Source: Pocillopora verrucosa
Taxonomy: Eukaryota > Cnidaria > Anthozoa > Scleractinia > Pocilloporidae
Direction of reading: 5' to 3'
DNA: 64,000 nucleotides
NCBI RefSeq assembly: GCF_036669915.1
Contig: NC_089320.1
Coordinates: 124,001-188,000 of the forward strand
A program made the position numbers and the translations under genes. Below are positions 11,611-24,592 of the stretch, piece after piece. How positions within the stretch are numbered: the stretch's first letter is position 1; each line of letters opens with the position of its first letter. The notes beneath the pieces are model-generated. The model was not told the origin of the DNA and did not search any database. It saw only the letters and a program-made list of their open reading frames with translations.

Positions 11611-14600
11611 TGCAAATAATTCTGCAAAGAAATGTGATAATAATGTAAACTTTAAAAATCTCCTTTGAAATCAAAGTTTTTGTTGCTACAGTAGCTGCTA
11701 GCCTTAAATTTGCTATCACTACCAAATTAATGATAACTGTTATTCAACTTACAATGAAATGACAAGACCAGAAAATTGATGTTTGACAATTGATCTAGAA
11801 TTACTTTTCGAAGGCGGACAACTGCTAAATGTAAACGTAGTTTGCGTTTGCTCGGTAATGACATTAAAGCGATTTCAAATAATTAATGATTAATGATAAA
11901 ATCAAGTGAGATAAGAAGGATTTACACTTTTCACTTAATCATTTTTCAATGAAGCTTTCTATACCTGACATTAAAATGTTTCTTTTTGATTTCAGACTTT
12001 AGATGGCTTCATCTATGATTTCGAATCAGTTTCATGGCCACATTAGCCGAGTCGGTAGGTGAAATTTGCAAGGAAATAAACGTTCGGGAACTTCTCTAGT
12101 AGTCCCAAATAACCCCTCGAAATATGGAAAAAAAAGAAAAGAAACGAAAGTCTGAGTGGAACTTAATCTTTTTTGTAGACACCTCAGTTGAGTTTGTTTG
12201 GTTAACCATAAAACATGGCCAAGCTATGTGACTAATTTGTTTGTTTCGCAATCCTCAGTATCAATTATATAACAACCCTTGGAATTACTCATCTTTTCAT
12301 CACTGCTTTATTTTCAGAAAGGGCAAAGCAAATCTTCCAACCATTTCATGTATCGTTAGGTCTTGGAAAGACGAGGGCTTGCCTCTTGATATCTTGAAAA
12401 ACAATTCCCTCTCCGAACAGCGACATAGCAACAATTAGGTTTCCAAAAAACAATCCTGGTAATCAGCTGAGAAATGTTTATGTTTCTTTTTCTCATAGTT
12501 GCGATGTTTGGCAATTCTACTCAGATATCGTAGCATGATTACCATCTGTATAAAAAAAATAAATAAATAAATAAACTGTTGGGCGCATTGTACTCATATT
12601 AAATTGATAAGAAGTTTCTTGCTATGACGATTGTGGCTGTTTCATCGAAATTTCCCGAAAAGGTTGAATTGATATGTAATTTGTTTGTTTCGCATTTAAT
12701 TTTAACTCAACTTTTTTTTGCAATGAAGGTGGCTGTAGGCTAGTTTAATCCACCAGCGAAATCATGTAATCAGCAAGGATGAGATAAGAGCATAAATGAA
12801 GAAAAAAATTGTAATCTCAATAACCACAAATGTCTGTATATTTGATAATTACATTCACATCCTGACTCTCAAATGTCCAGTGCCTTACTTTATGAATTTA
12901 CATTTTGCTTTATTTCAATTTTTTTCCTATTGAAAAGAAAATGTAGCTCCAGACTGCATTGGAGGTAAAACTCATTCCTAATTCTTACTTCACTGAATGG
13001 TTCGTTACACCAGCGAGGTTCAACCATCAATTTTTCCCTAGAATGTCACGGTTAGTAACCGCAAGTGGAACCGCGATGTAACAGAGTACCAATGGACTGT
13101 CACAGGAAAATTAAACCGCTAGAACTGCGGCCTGTCGTTATCGAACCCGATTGAGAGGCCGTGGGAAAAGGTTTAAAACACGTGCCTTATCTTGGGTTCT
13201 TCAAAGGAGTAAAGGAGAACATATCATCGATTAAAAGGAACAGATTCGATTAATATGGGTGATTGCAGTAATTGGAGTGCAATTTGGTCTGAAATCATGT
13301 GCGTGAATTGAAATATCAGACCAAAATTGTACGACACGAAGTTTAATTTCAAATTTATAGTATCCCTTTTAAAATCGCAAAATGCAATCGCTCAAATAAA
13401 GGATCTTTTAGTCTGCACAAACATTTCATTGCTTCAGTACTAACCTGGTTTGTCTTTCATTTTCCTGCTATTTGATTGATTACTTTAAACAAGCCTTCAG
13501 GATTGACTGGTTGTTTTATTTTAGGTGCTGGCCTCTCATTCGCTGAGAGAGAGATGCGTTTAGGGCAAAAATGGTGCGATTCGTGAATGAGTCGCACTGA
13601 TGAAAGCCAATTAGATTGAAAGATCATCTGTGATTTCAAAATGGATGCATCACACTGTTAATTATCCAAATTGCATTTTCTCCGATTAAGAACCAAAATT
13701 CTCATCACAAGAATAATTTTATTGTGATTGTTGCAAGGAGAATCGAGGTTCTTGAGACAAGACTGAATAGAAGAGAATTCTTCTAGTAAGAATCCATCAC
13801 ACCTAAATATCTTGAGAAGAATCTCTTTTTCAGAAACTCTTACCACAAGAATCGGGAATTCTTTTCTCAAGAACGTAAATTCTTTCTAGAAGGCAATGAA
13901 GTAGAAAGTTCTTCTAGAGAGAATGTTTAATTGCAAATCTTACGAAAAGAATCGCAATTTCAGAATTCATAAGATAAGAGGCAGGATCTCTGCTGTAAGA
14001 ATGAGAATTCTTATCACAAAAATTTATCTAGGAAATTTTTATTGCCAGTAACTTTGATGATTATACTCCAAAATATCTGATGCAGTCTATTAAGCTTTGC
14101 TACATTATAGCGGTGGACTAAATACATGAAAGATTCCCTGGGAAAATGAAAAATGATGTTGTAACCGCGATGACTTACGTTAAATTTTCGTGTGAAAATT
14201 CTCAACACCAAAATTAAAATTTTTCGAAGCGAGAGACTTATCTAAAGATTTGAGCAGCTCCAAAATAGTCCTTAAATTTCTGTCATTCGAATCTGTTTTG
14301 GTAGCTCTAGATGGAAAAGCGGTCTATGTCTAGCGCTAAAGATAATTTTTCCAGACCTCAATTATAAAGAAGCAACTGCTAAAGCAAAACTTGGAACTCT
14401 GTTTGAGAGAAGAGAAACTCAGTGTTAAATGCTATTTAATCAGATCGAGACTACATATGTCAACGAGAGACACAAACTTTGGAAAACCTATTACCGGTTA
14501 AAAGTGGACCATGTAATCGTGAACGGAGGCATAAAAGAGTTTACTCGTTGCCATTAATCATTACTAACAGATTAAAGAACTCACTCATTATTATGCACCA

Positions 14601-17600
14601 TGCAGCCAAGGCCACTTGATAGTTTAAATTTCATTATTATATTTATCGTATGCAGATAGATTATCCATTATTGTTTTAAAACATGTAATTCAGTCTCACG
14701 ACTGCCAAATGTGATTTTAATAAAATCTATGTCAAGCGCTTGGTACCCGCCCTATGCTCGAAATCGTTTGCGCGGGTTCAACGTTTTCTAACTCTTAATC
14801 GATGACAGAAACTTGTGTAAAAAATGTTAAATTCAGCTAAAAATCCATATTTCATGGAAATCTGTTTGTATTGATAGCTGAGTTTACTTGAGGATGAAGT
14901 GGCCTTTTCAAGCGAAAATGGGAGAAATTAGAGAGAAATTCTGGATAATGAGGTAACAGGGATTAACATCATTGGAGTTTGAAAGAGTGTGCAGGGAATT
15001 TTTTTTATTCACACTTTCCTTTTGAATTCAATTAATCTCAATTTTTCAATGCATCTCGTGTGACAGGGAATATATCATCGATTATAGAAAACATACCGAT
15101 AAAAGCGTGAATAAAGTTGTTGGTAATAAAATAAATTACAACGAAGGCTAGTGCCTCATAAGATCAAACATGATCAGTCGACCTCTTATGTAACGGTGTG
15201 TAGTTGAAACGCCACAATCCACATCGCCAATGATTTCTTCGGACACAGACGATAATTATTATATTGACATTTCTTGCAAATTATTGGAAACAAATCACAA
15301 CAGATCATTGATTAGGCCATAAGGCAAAGCAATCCGTGACGCTTACTAAGAGTGACTCGAGGCAAGAACTTGCAAGTCAGATATTTGCCTCAATTTAAGA
15401 CGCCTACAATGACTTCTTTGTCTCCGGCTGCAAATATAAGGTATTACTAAGTTGAAAATTCACAAAATAACACGTACTTTCTTAAGTCTAATCTCATAAT
15501 ACTGCGGCTGAAACTTAATTAGCATCTATTAAGATCAATTTTTTTTACAAATACGTTTTAAAGGAACAGTAATATTTATCCGACCACTGAAAAATTCCTT
15601 TAAAAAATAAAAAAAATGAATGCGTTTTGACATTTTAGCAAAATTAGATTACAAACGCTGCCATTTTGAATCTTGCCCCACAAACTGACGACTTGCTTGT
15701 CACGCCTCCTTTTCCACATCTCTTGATGATATGTTTTGAAACAAAATTCCAAGCGGCATTATCGGCCACAGAAATGAAGTTTATCCTCCTTTCTTTCAAT
15801 TTATTTATAACTTAACTTGTTATTTTAAAATTAACTTGAGCATCAGCTGATGCGGAACTGCGCGTTATGGTTTTGACCCTCAGACTAAAAATATTTATGT
15901 TTTCCAGCTTTCACCGTTACGCGCCCTTAAACTTTTAACCAAACGAACTCTGTCGACCATTTATTCACCATTACCCGCCTTTTAGGCGACTTTGGCTCAA
16001 GTATGCCGTTCCTGATATCTTTTGTTCCCTGCAGGCTCGATTACCAGTGGCACCGGAGCTGGTTTTCAATCAATTGAGTGAGCTTGTCTCCGTGAATAAC
16101 TTCCGTGCATAGAAAGCGTTAAGGCTGAGAGTGTTAAACCGCATATCACGTCATCGTAGTATCGTAAACCTCAATTTCGACGGTGGAATTGCTTTTATTA
16201 TCACACATGAACAGAATTCATTAACTTAGGTCTACCATTAGCGTGGTCGCAACGACTACCTGTCGTTACAAAACAAGGTGGATGATATAAGTGAATCGAT
16301 GTCCAACTGTGTTCGAAGTATTGAGCGTAAGAAAAAACATTTTGTCCAATTGGCTCTTGCCCACGTAGTATTTGTCATTTATATGCAGCTGTGCCTTTAA
16401 TATTCAGGGCTTGAACATCTTAATTTAAAAGAAGATCCTGTTTAACTCAGTGATCTGCAGGATTTCAGCCAAATTGACCCAAAAGATCCATTCTTCATCC
16501 CATTTCCAAACTTATTTTAAGTCTATTTTCCGACCGTAATTTCCCTTTAAATTCACCAAAATACACCGGCCCTCATGAGTTTTTCACGAGATATATTACT
16601 TTTCCCCTTATCACTATTCAAGTAAGCAGCAATTGGAGGTGGGTTGATTCTTGCGGTGGTTGAGTGATTAGGACAATTTCTTTCGAGTAATTAGAAGATG
16701 TATTTTGCTTAAAAGGTAGTATCAAGCTAATATGTTAGTTCAAAAGTGTTGCGGGGAAGCAACTAGGCCATTCTCATAATGCTCTTAGCTATTTTACTTT
16801 TAGAGCTACTCAACTGTAGAAAAGTTAAGTGCCATAGGTCGAGCAACTATAAAGTGAATTGATTAACATGCACAGTCTAAATAATAAAAATGTAACTTTG
16901 CACTCAATAGCTAGCCGAATTACTGAAATAAGTTCTACAATAAGGATAATTAGTTTCCTTTTATTGAGACTTCGTCTGACGCCAACTTTTAGTTGAATGG
17001 ACCGCGGCAAATGTGTTTACACATCGTGGAAGTCCTTTCAGAAAATTAATTGTGCATTGCTAAGTACGTGTTTAATTCATATTCAGATTTTTTAACTTTA
17101 AAAAGCATCTCAGTTTAAAGGGTGAAGGTTCAACAAAAGCGTCATTAAAGCCATAAATCGTTCTTCTAACATGACAATAGAACACGAAAATGAACAGACA
17201 CGACTCAAGTATCGTAGAGTTAGAGATACACGCCCGATAAATTAAAAAAGCTCTACATCATCGCAATTGGCGAAATGGAATATTGCTGCGGTGCCGTGCG
17301 AGTCCATCTCAACAAATCTACTATAAATCATTTTCAAAGCCTCAGAGATAAGCTTATTAATTCATCAATTATTAAACGCAATAAATCCATATTGTCATCC
17401 TATTTGAGGAATTATAATGATTTTGATATCTCCAACAATCACGTGTTAATTAAACAAGAAGAGGAAAAAAGAAATTTATTGTTAGTTCTACTGAAAAATG
17501 ATTGCTAATTCATTTTAATATGTTGAGGTCACATCCAATCACGACATTGAGCTAATAATTCAAAATGTATATTTAGGATAAGTCACCATTCTAATTTTTC

Positions 17601-19348
17601 ACATAAGCATTTGACTTTCAGCCAGAGGAAGACAAGTTTTCTCCGAGAGACAACTCCCAGGTAAGTTAATAATTTTATTATCAACTCGTAGGTAAGTTCA
17701 TAATTTTATCAATAGTAAAAAATTCCTGGCCCCTTGATTGTTTCTTTGCTATTAAGAAGTGGAGTACTCGCATGATTTTGGGATTTCATAGCTCACTGGC
17801 TTGTTTCAGTTTCTTTCTTTTCTAAAAGGTGGAGTTTCAACTGCATGCATTCTGTGTTTTATGGTAATTTTTTTCTTCCTTCTACATTTGACACAAATAT
17901 TATATATTTCGGAAAAACAGATGCCAAGTTCTCACATAGTAAATTTTTCGCCAAAAATTGATTTCACTTACATTAATTGCACTGAAATTTAGTTTGTCCT
18001 TGATACTATTTATATCGCTTTAAGTTCGGGAAAGGTTTGGGATTTTGACGAAAGTGACAATTTTTGTATCATTCTTGTGCGATGTCTACGATAAAACTCC
18101 GATTTCTTCTTAATAGAAGAATGGTAGCTTACCCATGGATACGACAGTACAACCATCCTTTAGGGATATGCGTAAACATGAATATTTACTTGTAAGGTGT
18201 AACAGTGTCTTGCAGCTCCAAAATGCTCTGTTCTATTTTTTGCACGGTGGTAAAACTTTTAAATTGCCAAAAAGCCTTGTAATTCTTTTCTGGCTAAAAA
18301 GATCAAGAAACATAATCCTATTTGGAAGGAGCTGTTTGCGCCTGACCAATGGAAATTTTTATAACTGCCGAAAGCGTATATTTGCCCAGAAAATCAATTT
18401 TTAAAATGGTATTCTTCTTTCCAATAACGCAACTCCGACATATCAACATAGCATTTTCTTTTGGTCAAAACTGGTATCTGCGTGTACCTTTGATATGATT
18501 TCTTAAGGAAAGTTAATAACAACTGGACCAAACCGAATTATTAATCAGATGTGAAAGCGATCTTTCCACGATTGGCTGAGTAGTTTTGCAAGGATAGATC
18601 GCATATTCAAGGTAATAGAATAAAATAATGAATGAGACGATGAAATGATTTGTTCGGAATAAAACCACAACGGAGACAGCGAGAATTAAATAATAGCTGA
18701 CAAATAACTATTACTTATCTAATGATCACTATAAAAATAAATTTCTCATTCTGATTGGCTAGGAGAAATGCAATTCTTAGACTGATAGTGCAGAGAAGTG
18801 GTGATTCATTGCAAAATAAAAGGATATCAACCACTCGGCCGGGCTTTGAACCCACGGGCTTACAATCTTATTAAAGAAATGAAGAGGCAAAAAAGAAAAA
18901 AAAGAAAAGAGGAAGAGTAGTTATTTTGATCGAACGCAGAAGGACTTTCGCAGGGTTCGAAAATTCAGTTTTATATGTGATTGGCACGCCTGGCTTCTAC
19001 TTATAATTAATTATGAAAGGCTCTCTCAAAACTTTTCATGTTTATTATGAACAAAAAACAAGATGACTTCCTCTTTTTTAATTTAAAATAGATAAGCGCT
19101 CGTAAATTTATAGACTAAAATTGCACTCGCCGGGAACGTAGGCCTTTAGTTTTGGCCTTTGAAAAAAACTACTTGTGGTTATCTATTCCACATTGTACTT
19201 GAATATATACGTGAATGTGATAGAGCTATTGACTTGAGTCTAACTTATCATCTTGTTCCATAGGCTGCAATTATTTTTTCTCACGATGATTTTCCGAAGA
19301 CTCTTTGTCTTAATACTTTCTCTATTCATTTAACAGAATTGCTAGAAG
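11611..19348. other. 7.7-kb region without a firm gene
   Basis: No convincing coding gene. A chain of four tiny phase-compatible exon-like segments (12003-12054, 12947-12964, 16035-16077, 17622-17660) is described as a weak finding. An AAGAAT-rich degenerate repeat lies at 13685-14025. A short TAAA run is at 12549-12572. The rest is AT-rich unique-looking sequence. Confidence 0.5.
13685..14025. repeat. Degenerate AAGAAT / ATTCTT-rich tract
   Basis: Within about 340 bases the hexamer AAGAAT and its complement ATTCTT recur many times, often as ATTCTTNNNACAAGAAT-like inverted pairs. The arrangement resembles a decayed minisatellite able to form many small hairpins. No period could be fixed by eye. 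Confidence 0.5.
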
Positions 19349-20018
19349 ATGGCGGATTTCAAAATGACCGTGACAATTCTTCTCTTGCTGTGCTTAGTTT
19401 CCAGTGGCATGGGAATGTCTCTCGTAAGGCGGGATCTGAAGGGGAATTCTGCTGCAGAAAGATTTCTCCGAGCACTAGATAAACGTAAGGCTTTAGTCCA
19501 TCTACTCATAGTCTTTTCTGCTCACTTTACTTTTACCTGTTTAGAACGTAGCCAAGACGATGAATAAAATGGCGTTTAATTGTTGAGTAGTCTGTCACTG
19601 TAAGCACGAGCAGCTAGGAACTCGATAAGTTAGATTCTACAGAGTTGTTTAACTTCCCGATTTTATAACCAAACACTTCAATTGGTCCATAAAAACAAAC
19701 TTTCGTCGTCCAACTCAACAAAATAAACACAGTTTCTAGTTCCAGTTTTTTTCTTTTTTTGACCCGATGAGTCGTGTGATTATTTAACTAACTCTGTTCT
19801 TTATTTCTTTTCTGTTGTTTTTTTTTTTATTCTTAGAATTGTTTTCTTGATTCAAATGGTTCTCCCTTATTATTTATCCCTCAGGAACGGAGCTTGTTGA
19901 ACGTTCTGATTGTCAAGACACAAACCCCGATATATACTTCTGCATGTTTGCGGCCTTTGAAGAGCAATCTTGTGAAACGTATGGATCGGAATGTGCCTTT
20001 TCATGTGGAATCTGTTAG
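19349..20018 (+). CDS. Secreted ShK-type cysteine-rich peptide precursor 3
   Basis: Two-exon gene of 89 residues: exon 1 19349-19484, exon 2 19885-20018, phase-1 intron (AAAC|GTAAGG and CCCTCAG). The signal peptide occupies about residues 1-23 (a run of leucines after MTVTI, ending near GMGMS). Met-6 is an alternative start that would give a more typical signal. The Lys-Arg processing site is created across the splice junction. The mature domain has six cysteines, C-x9-C-x9-C-x6-C-x3-C-x2-C, ending at the stop. Just before the ATG, TTCATTTAACAG looks like an acceptor, so a 5-prime UTR exon probably lies upstream. AATAAA at 20162-20167 is a likely polyadenylation signal. Same gene plan as those at 6444 and 11057; target unknown. 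Confidence 0.87.
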
Positions 20019-21369
20019 AGCTCAGCCCGAAGAATTGCCATGAAGCAATGTATTGCTGACATTCCAAAATTTATATTAGCTATGCCTATGTTTTGATTTA
20101 CAACTGAAGTTCTCCTGCATGTGCTCTTGCGGAGCTCACTTGACCTTATTGAATATGGCAAAATAAAACAATGAAATATCATAAATCAAAAGAAATTTAT
20201 TTCAAATGTCTTAAATGTACAGTGGCACGATAAAACGACTCTTGGATCTGATGATGACCTCCGGTAATCAATGATACTCTCACCCAGCGTATCCAAGCTT
20301 AAACTCAACTATTTTTAATGTATTAATTATGAAAATGCAAACGCACTCAGTCATATGAATAAAAGGAAACTAAAAACCATTTTTTTGGGAGTTCAATTTG
20401 CTTTCTTTTTCTTTTCTTTCCTTTCTGGTTTTAGAACTATTGTTTTCTTTTGTTTATTTTGGGTTAATTTTCTTAAACTTTTGTCTCACCTTCTTTTGCA
20501 ATCGTTAAAAGTTTGCATCGAGCTTTGACACAAAGTGTACTAACCGACAATTAGCTTTAAATTCCTGCTCTTCCACAAGGGTCTTCCTTCTTTTTGATCT
20601 TTGTCGTTGGGTTCACCTACAAAGACAATCAGGGCAACATTTTTTTGTATATCTATAAAGAAATCAGTTTAAAGTGATCTACTCCGGTCTGCCAAAGAGT
20701 TCAGAGGACGAAACATCTCGAGTTTTCTTAACCCTAACTCTAACCATTGACTCACTCTGACTGCGCCTTTCCGCAATTTAAGACCCGTTTAAAATTACAC
20801 GGAGAGGTTGCTCCCCAATTAACCCATGCATAATCAATAAAGGGCCGGATGGAGAGTCGCTTTACGTAATTTTTCAATGTTTGGGACCACAGAATCCTTA
20901 GTTTTGACCGTCACGAACTGGCAAACTGTGTTTAACTCAGGGGGAGGTGTGAGCGAACAAACAAAAGTTCGAGGTTACGGTGGTTTAAATTATAAAAATG
21001 TGAGACGGAAATCCAATCGCCTTATTCTAGTTCGTGCTGGCGAGAATCATAAATGAGAGATTCAACTGATTCACAATTCGACTGCATACCTTCAGTTCTT
21101 CGAGCATGTACAAAGTGCATACCAAGCGCTTGGCTCTGTCAGGAAAAACACTGATTACGAAAAATCGGGGCCACAAGTTCACCGTATGGCTTTGCCAAGA
21201 GAGAAGAGAAAGCATTAATAGGACGCTGTGTAAATTTGCTAGTTGTTGATTAAGATAATCGTTGAGTTAGCGGACAAGAACCAACCACATTGAATCATTG
21301 CGTAAAGTTCAACCAAGTCAAAAGACCTTTCTCTTTATTTCAAGTTCATTTTACTGAGGCAATTATAAA
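20019..21369. other. 3-prime UTR and intergenic sequence
   Basis: Contains the probable polyadenylation site of the ShK gene at 20162. Nothing else could be supported up to the DEG/ENaC pseudogene. Confidence 0.5.
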
Positions 21370-22924
21370 AGATGTGGTTGTTGTTGTTGATGCTATCTTC
21401 TGGTGGTTATAACATTTCTTCGGTGAACAGAGCTATTAGCGAATACCGTATTCGTCCAATAACTTATCGTCTCAACTTATTTGCCAAAAGCAAAATACAC
21501 ATGGAGGATACATATTCAGTGTTTGCACCAGAGGCTTAGATATTACCTCACGCGCTGTGACGTCACATGTGCGGAAAAGTCGTCCGTGTGGAATATCACC
21601 CTTGTGTTTGCTCACCAAGAATGGTTCAATCAGTCTCGTACCAATTCTACAAGTCAATATAAACATGATCTGAGCAATGCCATGAGGAAGTCAAATCATT
21701 GACTGGATATCTAAATTTTTTTTTTTTTGAGGGTACGATAACGAATCTTGCAATCTGATTGGTTCCTTACCCGGTCAGTATTTTCCTATCTCTACCCCTG
21801 GGCCACGGTAACGCTTTCGTGAGTCGCCAAGTACATCCCAACTTTCGTTGCCATTTTTCATAAATATATCTCGTTTTTCCGGCTGGGCAGTATTTTTAAG
21901 CAAGGACGTCGGTCACTACCTCAAGCCGATGAATAACTTATGAATCCTCTCTTTTCTCTCACTCAAATCACTTTGGTTGACAGAAGAATATTGGTTTCAG
22001 AATGAATTTGTATGAACAATAGTGTCATTACGTTGCTTGGCAAGCGGCCTAAAACCCTTCTGCAATTAATTTTAATCGTTCACATAAAGTACCTAGAAAG
22101 TTAAAACGTGAGGTATTTGGTTACAGTTAAACTTAACGATGGAACTTTCATTCATTTAATACCTGAATTTTCTCAAGCAATTTGTACGCAGTGAAAGAGC
22201 GAGCGAAGTTTTAATTTAAGTTCTAAAACAAATGAACGATCTCGGCGAGTCTTTCCAAGTCCATTCAATTTGAAAATTTGTACAGTAAGTTACACAATAG
22301 AAACTGAAAGAATTTTTTGAGAAAAGGTCGCATTAAATCCCTTTGTGTCTCGTTGGAGTGTGCCATTCGAATTTAGTTTTTGTGAAGGAAAGACCAGATT
22401 TACACACGCCATTGCAGCAAACAAACGGGCAAACTCTCACAACTTCAAAATAAAAAAATTGAATTTACTCACAATTACTTTCCTCGACGTTCACTTAATG
22501 AACAGAGGTAAATCTTCGTACATGAATAAATCGTCGATGAGAGTGAATAATACTTTCCGTTAGATCATTGACTGTTTTTGAAGAAAACATTGTCGTGACA
22601 GTCCCTGCCAAACTAGTTCCGTTGTTTTTCAAATGTTCTTATGCTTTTTTTTTACTTACGCGCTCTCTAATTGACGGGTGTCAGATTGTGACAGATACTT
22701 GTAAAAATAATGTTTCAAAGTTTTCTTGGAAGCCTTTTAAATTATCGTTACGGAAATGAAAATGTTTCGCTGAGGCATCTCTCTTGAATTTGCATCACCT
22801 CTATTTTAACTACCATTTACTCGCTAAAAAAACTGTTCAGTTTATGGGAGATCTTGCCGTATTTACCGCCCTAAATCATTCGGGTTCTTTCGGAAAGAAT
22901 TTCGTCAAGTTTCAAAAAAATAAG

Positions 22925-23055
22925 TATGTTATTTACCGGCTAAGGGTCGGTCCGTATGGTGAAAAACTGTGACCTCGGTCTTGAAAATGCTGTATTTTAA
23001 AGAACTCGGTCACAGTTTTTCACCATACGGACCTCCCAGCCGGCAAATAACATAT
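22925..23055. repeat. Foldback (inverted-repeat) element
   Basis: Two arms of about 48-50 bases (22925-22974 and 23008-23055) are inverted copies, both centred on GGTCCGTATGGTGAAAAACT, with a loop of about 33 bases. The outer parts carry a few mismatches. It lies in the DEG/ENaC pseudogene and resembles a small MITE. Confidence 0.8.
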
Positions 23056-23898
23056 ATATGTATATACTATAGACATACTCGTATGCAAAAACACGAGTAT
23101 ACCTATGGGAAGAGCTCAGAAAAATTCAAGTATTGGTCCGTGGATATTGGGTGTGCTTTGATGAATTTGAAGGAGTTTATGTGGGCCCAGGATAACGTGT
23201 GCTTATCGGCCTTGTACAGAAAAGAGTAAGTTCGATATCTTAGTTATAATAGGTCTTTGAATAAAGGGAATATCTTACAAGAAACCAGACTCCCAAATTA
23301 ACGGGATGTGTCTTTTGCTAACTTAGTTGAACTTAAGATGATAATTTAGTCTACCCTCTAAGCGTATTGCAAGGTATTTAAGCAATTTAATCAGTGTTAG
23401 ACTTGATGTTAGGACTGTGGTATCTGTATTGTGAAAATAAATGAAAAAAGATTCAAATAAATTTTAATTATTCTTTATCAATGGGACGTGAAATAGTTAA
23501 TTCTAATCATCTTTTTAAATAAAGCTGATCGACTTTCTCTCTATTTAGGAACTTAGAAGCGCTATATGCAATGTACACTGGTAAAACACTGAGAACATAC
23601 TCCACATATTCAATGGTGGGATGCATTGAAGAATGTGAGGACCAACAGATTGCTGAGGTTTGTGGCTGTCGACTTCCAGGCCATAAAGGTAGGATCGTGA
23701 TCAAGTGTGTCTCTACCTTTAGAAAGATAGACTAGCAAATCAGTGCTAACCCTGTTCATATGGAAAAAACAGTTCAAATTAAACTACAAAATAAGATCAT
23801 TTCATCTAGTTTCATCGCTCGACCTTGGCGTCTTTTCTTTCTATAGTTAAAAAATATTTGTAAGAATAAAGGTATTAAGTATCCAAAAACAGAAACTA

Positions 23899-24352
23899 AG
23901 GCCCCGTTCAAACGGTCATGATAATTTAAGATAGTCGATGATAGCTTCAACTTTCATTCACTATTATTGACTGTCATGTTTGCGCACAAACGGTTCATGA
24001 TAGTTGATGATAGTTGACTAAAACACGTAATGAGATCGCGTAATTCTAAACAAGTATAGCGCGCACTAAAGTCAGTCATTTCGGTGGTATTTGAAATTTT
24101 AGTCAAGAAGTTGCGAGTTGAAGATACTGAGGCCTACCAGGAGATGAATAGGATGAATACGAGACATTCGAAGAAATTTTTATGGTTGCTATTTCGGTTT
24201 GAGCCTGTTTTTTGGCAAAACCTGCTGACCGAAAAACTATCATTCGCTCGTACAAACGGCAAAAACTTTCATCAGCTATCATGTTGAAGTTGAAAACGTC
24301 CAAACTACATGATAGTTGATGATAGTGTATGACAGTTCATGTTCAAACGCTC
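23899..24352. repeat. Repeat built on TGATAGTTGATGATAG motifs
   Basis: Begins with GGCCCCGTTCAAACGGTCATGATA and ends near TTCATGTTCAAACG. Several copies of ATGATAGTTGATGATAGT and variants lie near both ends (23922-24013 and 24300-24340). The shared GTTCAAACG ends suggest a mobile element of a few hundred bases; strict terminal inverted repeats were not found by eye. Confidence 0.5.
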
Positions 24353-24592
24353 GTGAAACTCAAAACCATGACCCTAAACTAAACGCATTCGAAAGCGGCT
24401 CAAGGATTTCCCTGTTTGATTCTTTGTTCTATATCTATCGGTATTCGTTGTTTCTTTTATGTGTTTGTTTGTTTGGTTGGTTGGTTGTTAATTGGTGTTG
24501 TTGTTGTTTTTTAATCCTACTCACTTTCTTACTTTATAATTCAAGGTGTTCCTTTAGCTCCTTTGTGCGCTTCGCCTGAAGAAAGAAAGACT

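Larger units (their letters stand above)
21370..24592 (+). pseudogene. Decayed DEG/ENaC channel gene (plus strand)
   Basis: Fragments colinear with the intact channel gene at 42078-45433. At 21370-21465 the end of the first membrane helix is recognisable (LMLSSGGY, as LLLSSGGY in the intact gene). At 21478-21640 the LFAKSKI block of the finger region is followed by in-frame stops. At 23124-23226 the beta-rich segment ending the large exon is kept at DNA level (FDEFEGV-VGPG) but needs a frameshift and has a stop where the intact genes have Gln. At 23549-23688 the next exon survives with acceptor and donor (CGCRLPGHK) but lacks one conserved Cys. At 24547-24592 exon 4 (LCASPEE) ends in a stop. 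Later exons, including the pore helix, were not found. A foldback element (22925-23055) sits inside it. Confidence 0.8.

Noticed and set aside
20700..20725. GGACGAAACATC resembling the 3-prime half of a hammerhead
   Set aside because: There is no CUGANGA box with a matching stem II upstream and no proper NUH site.
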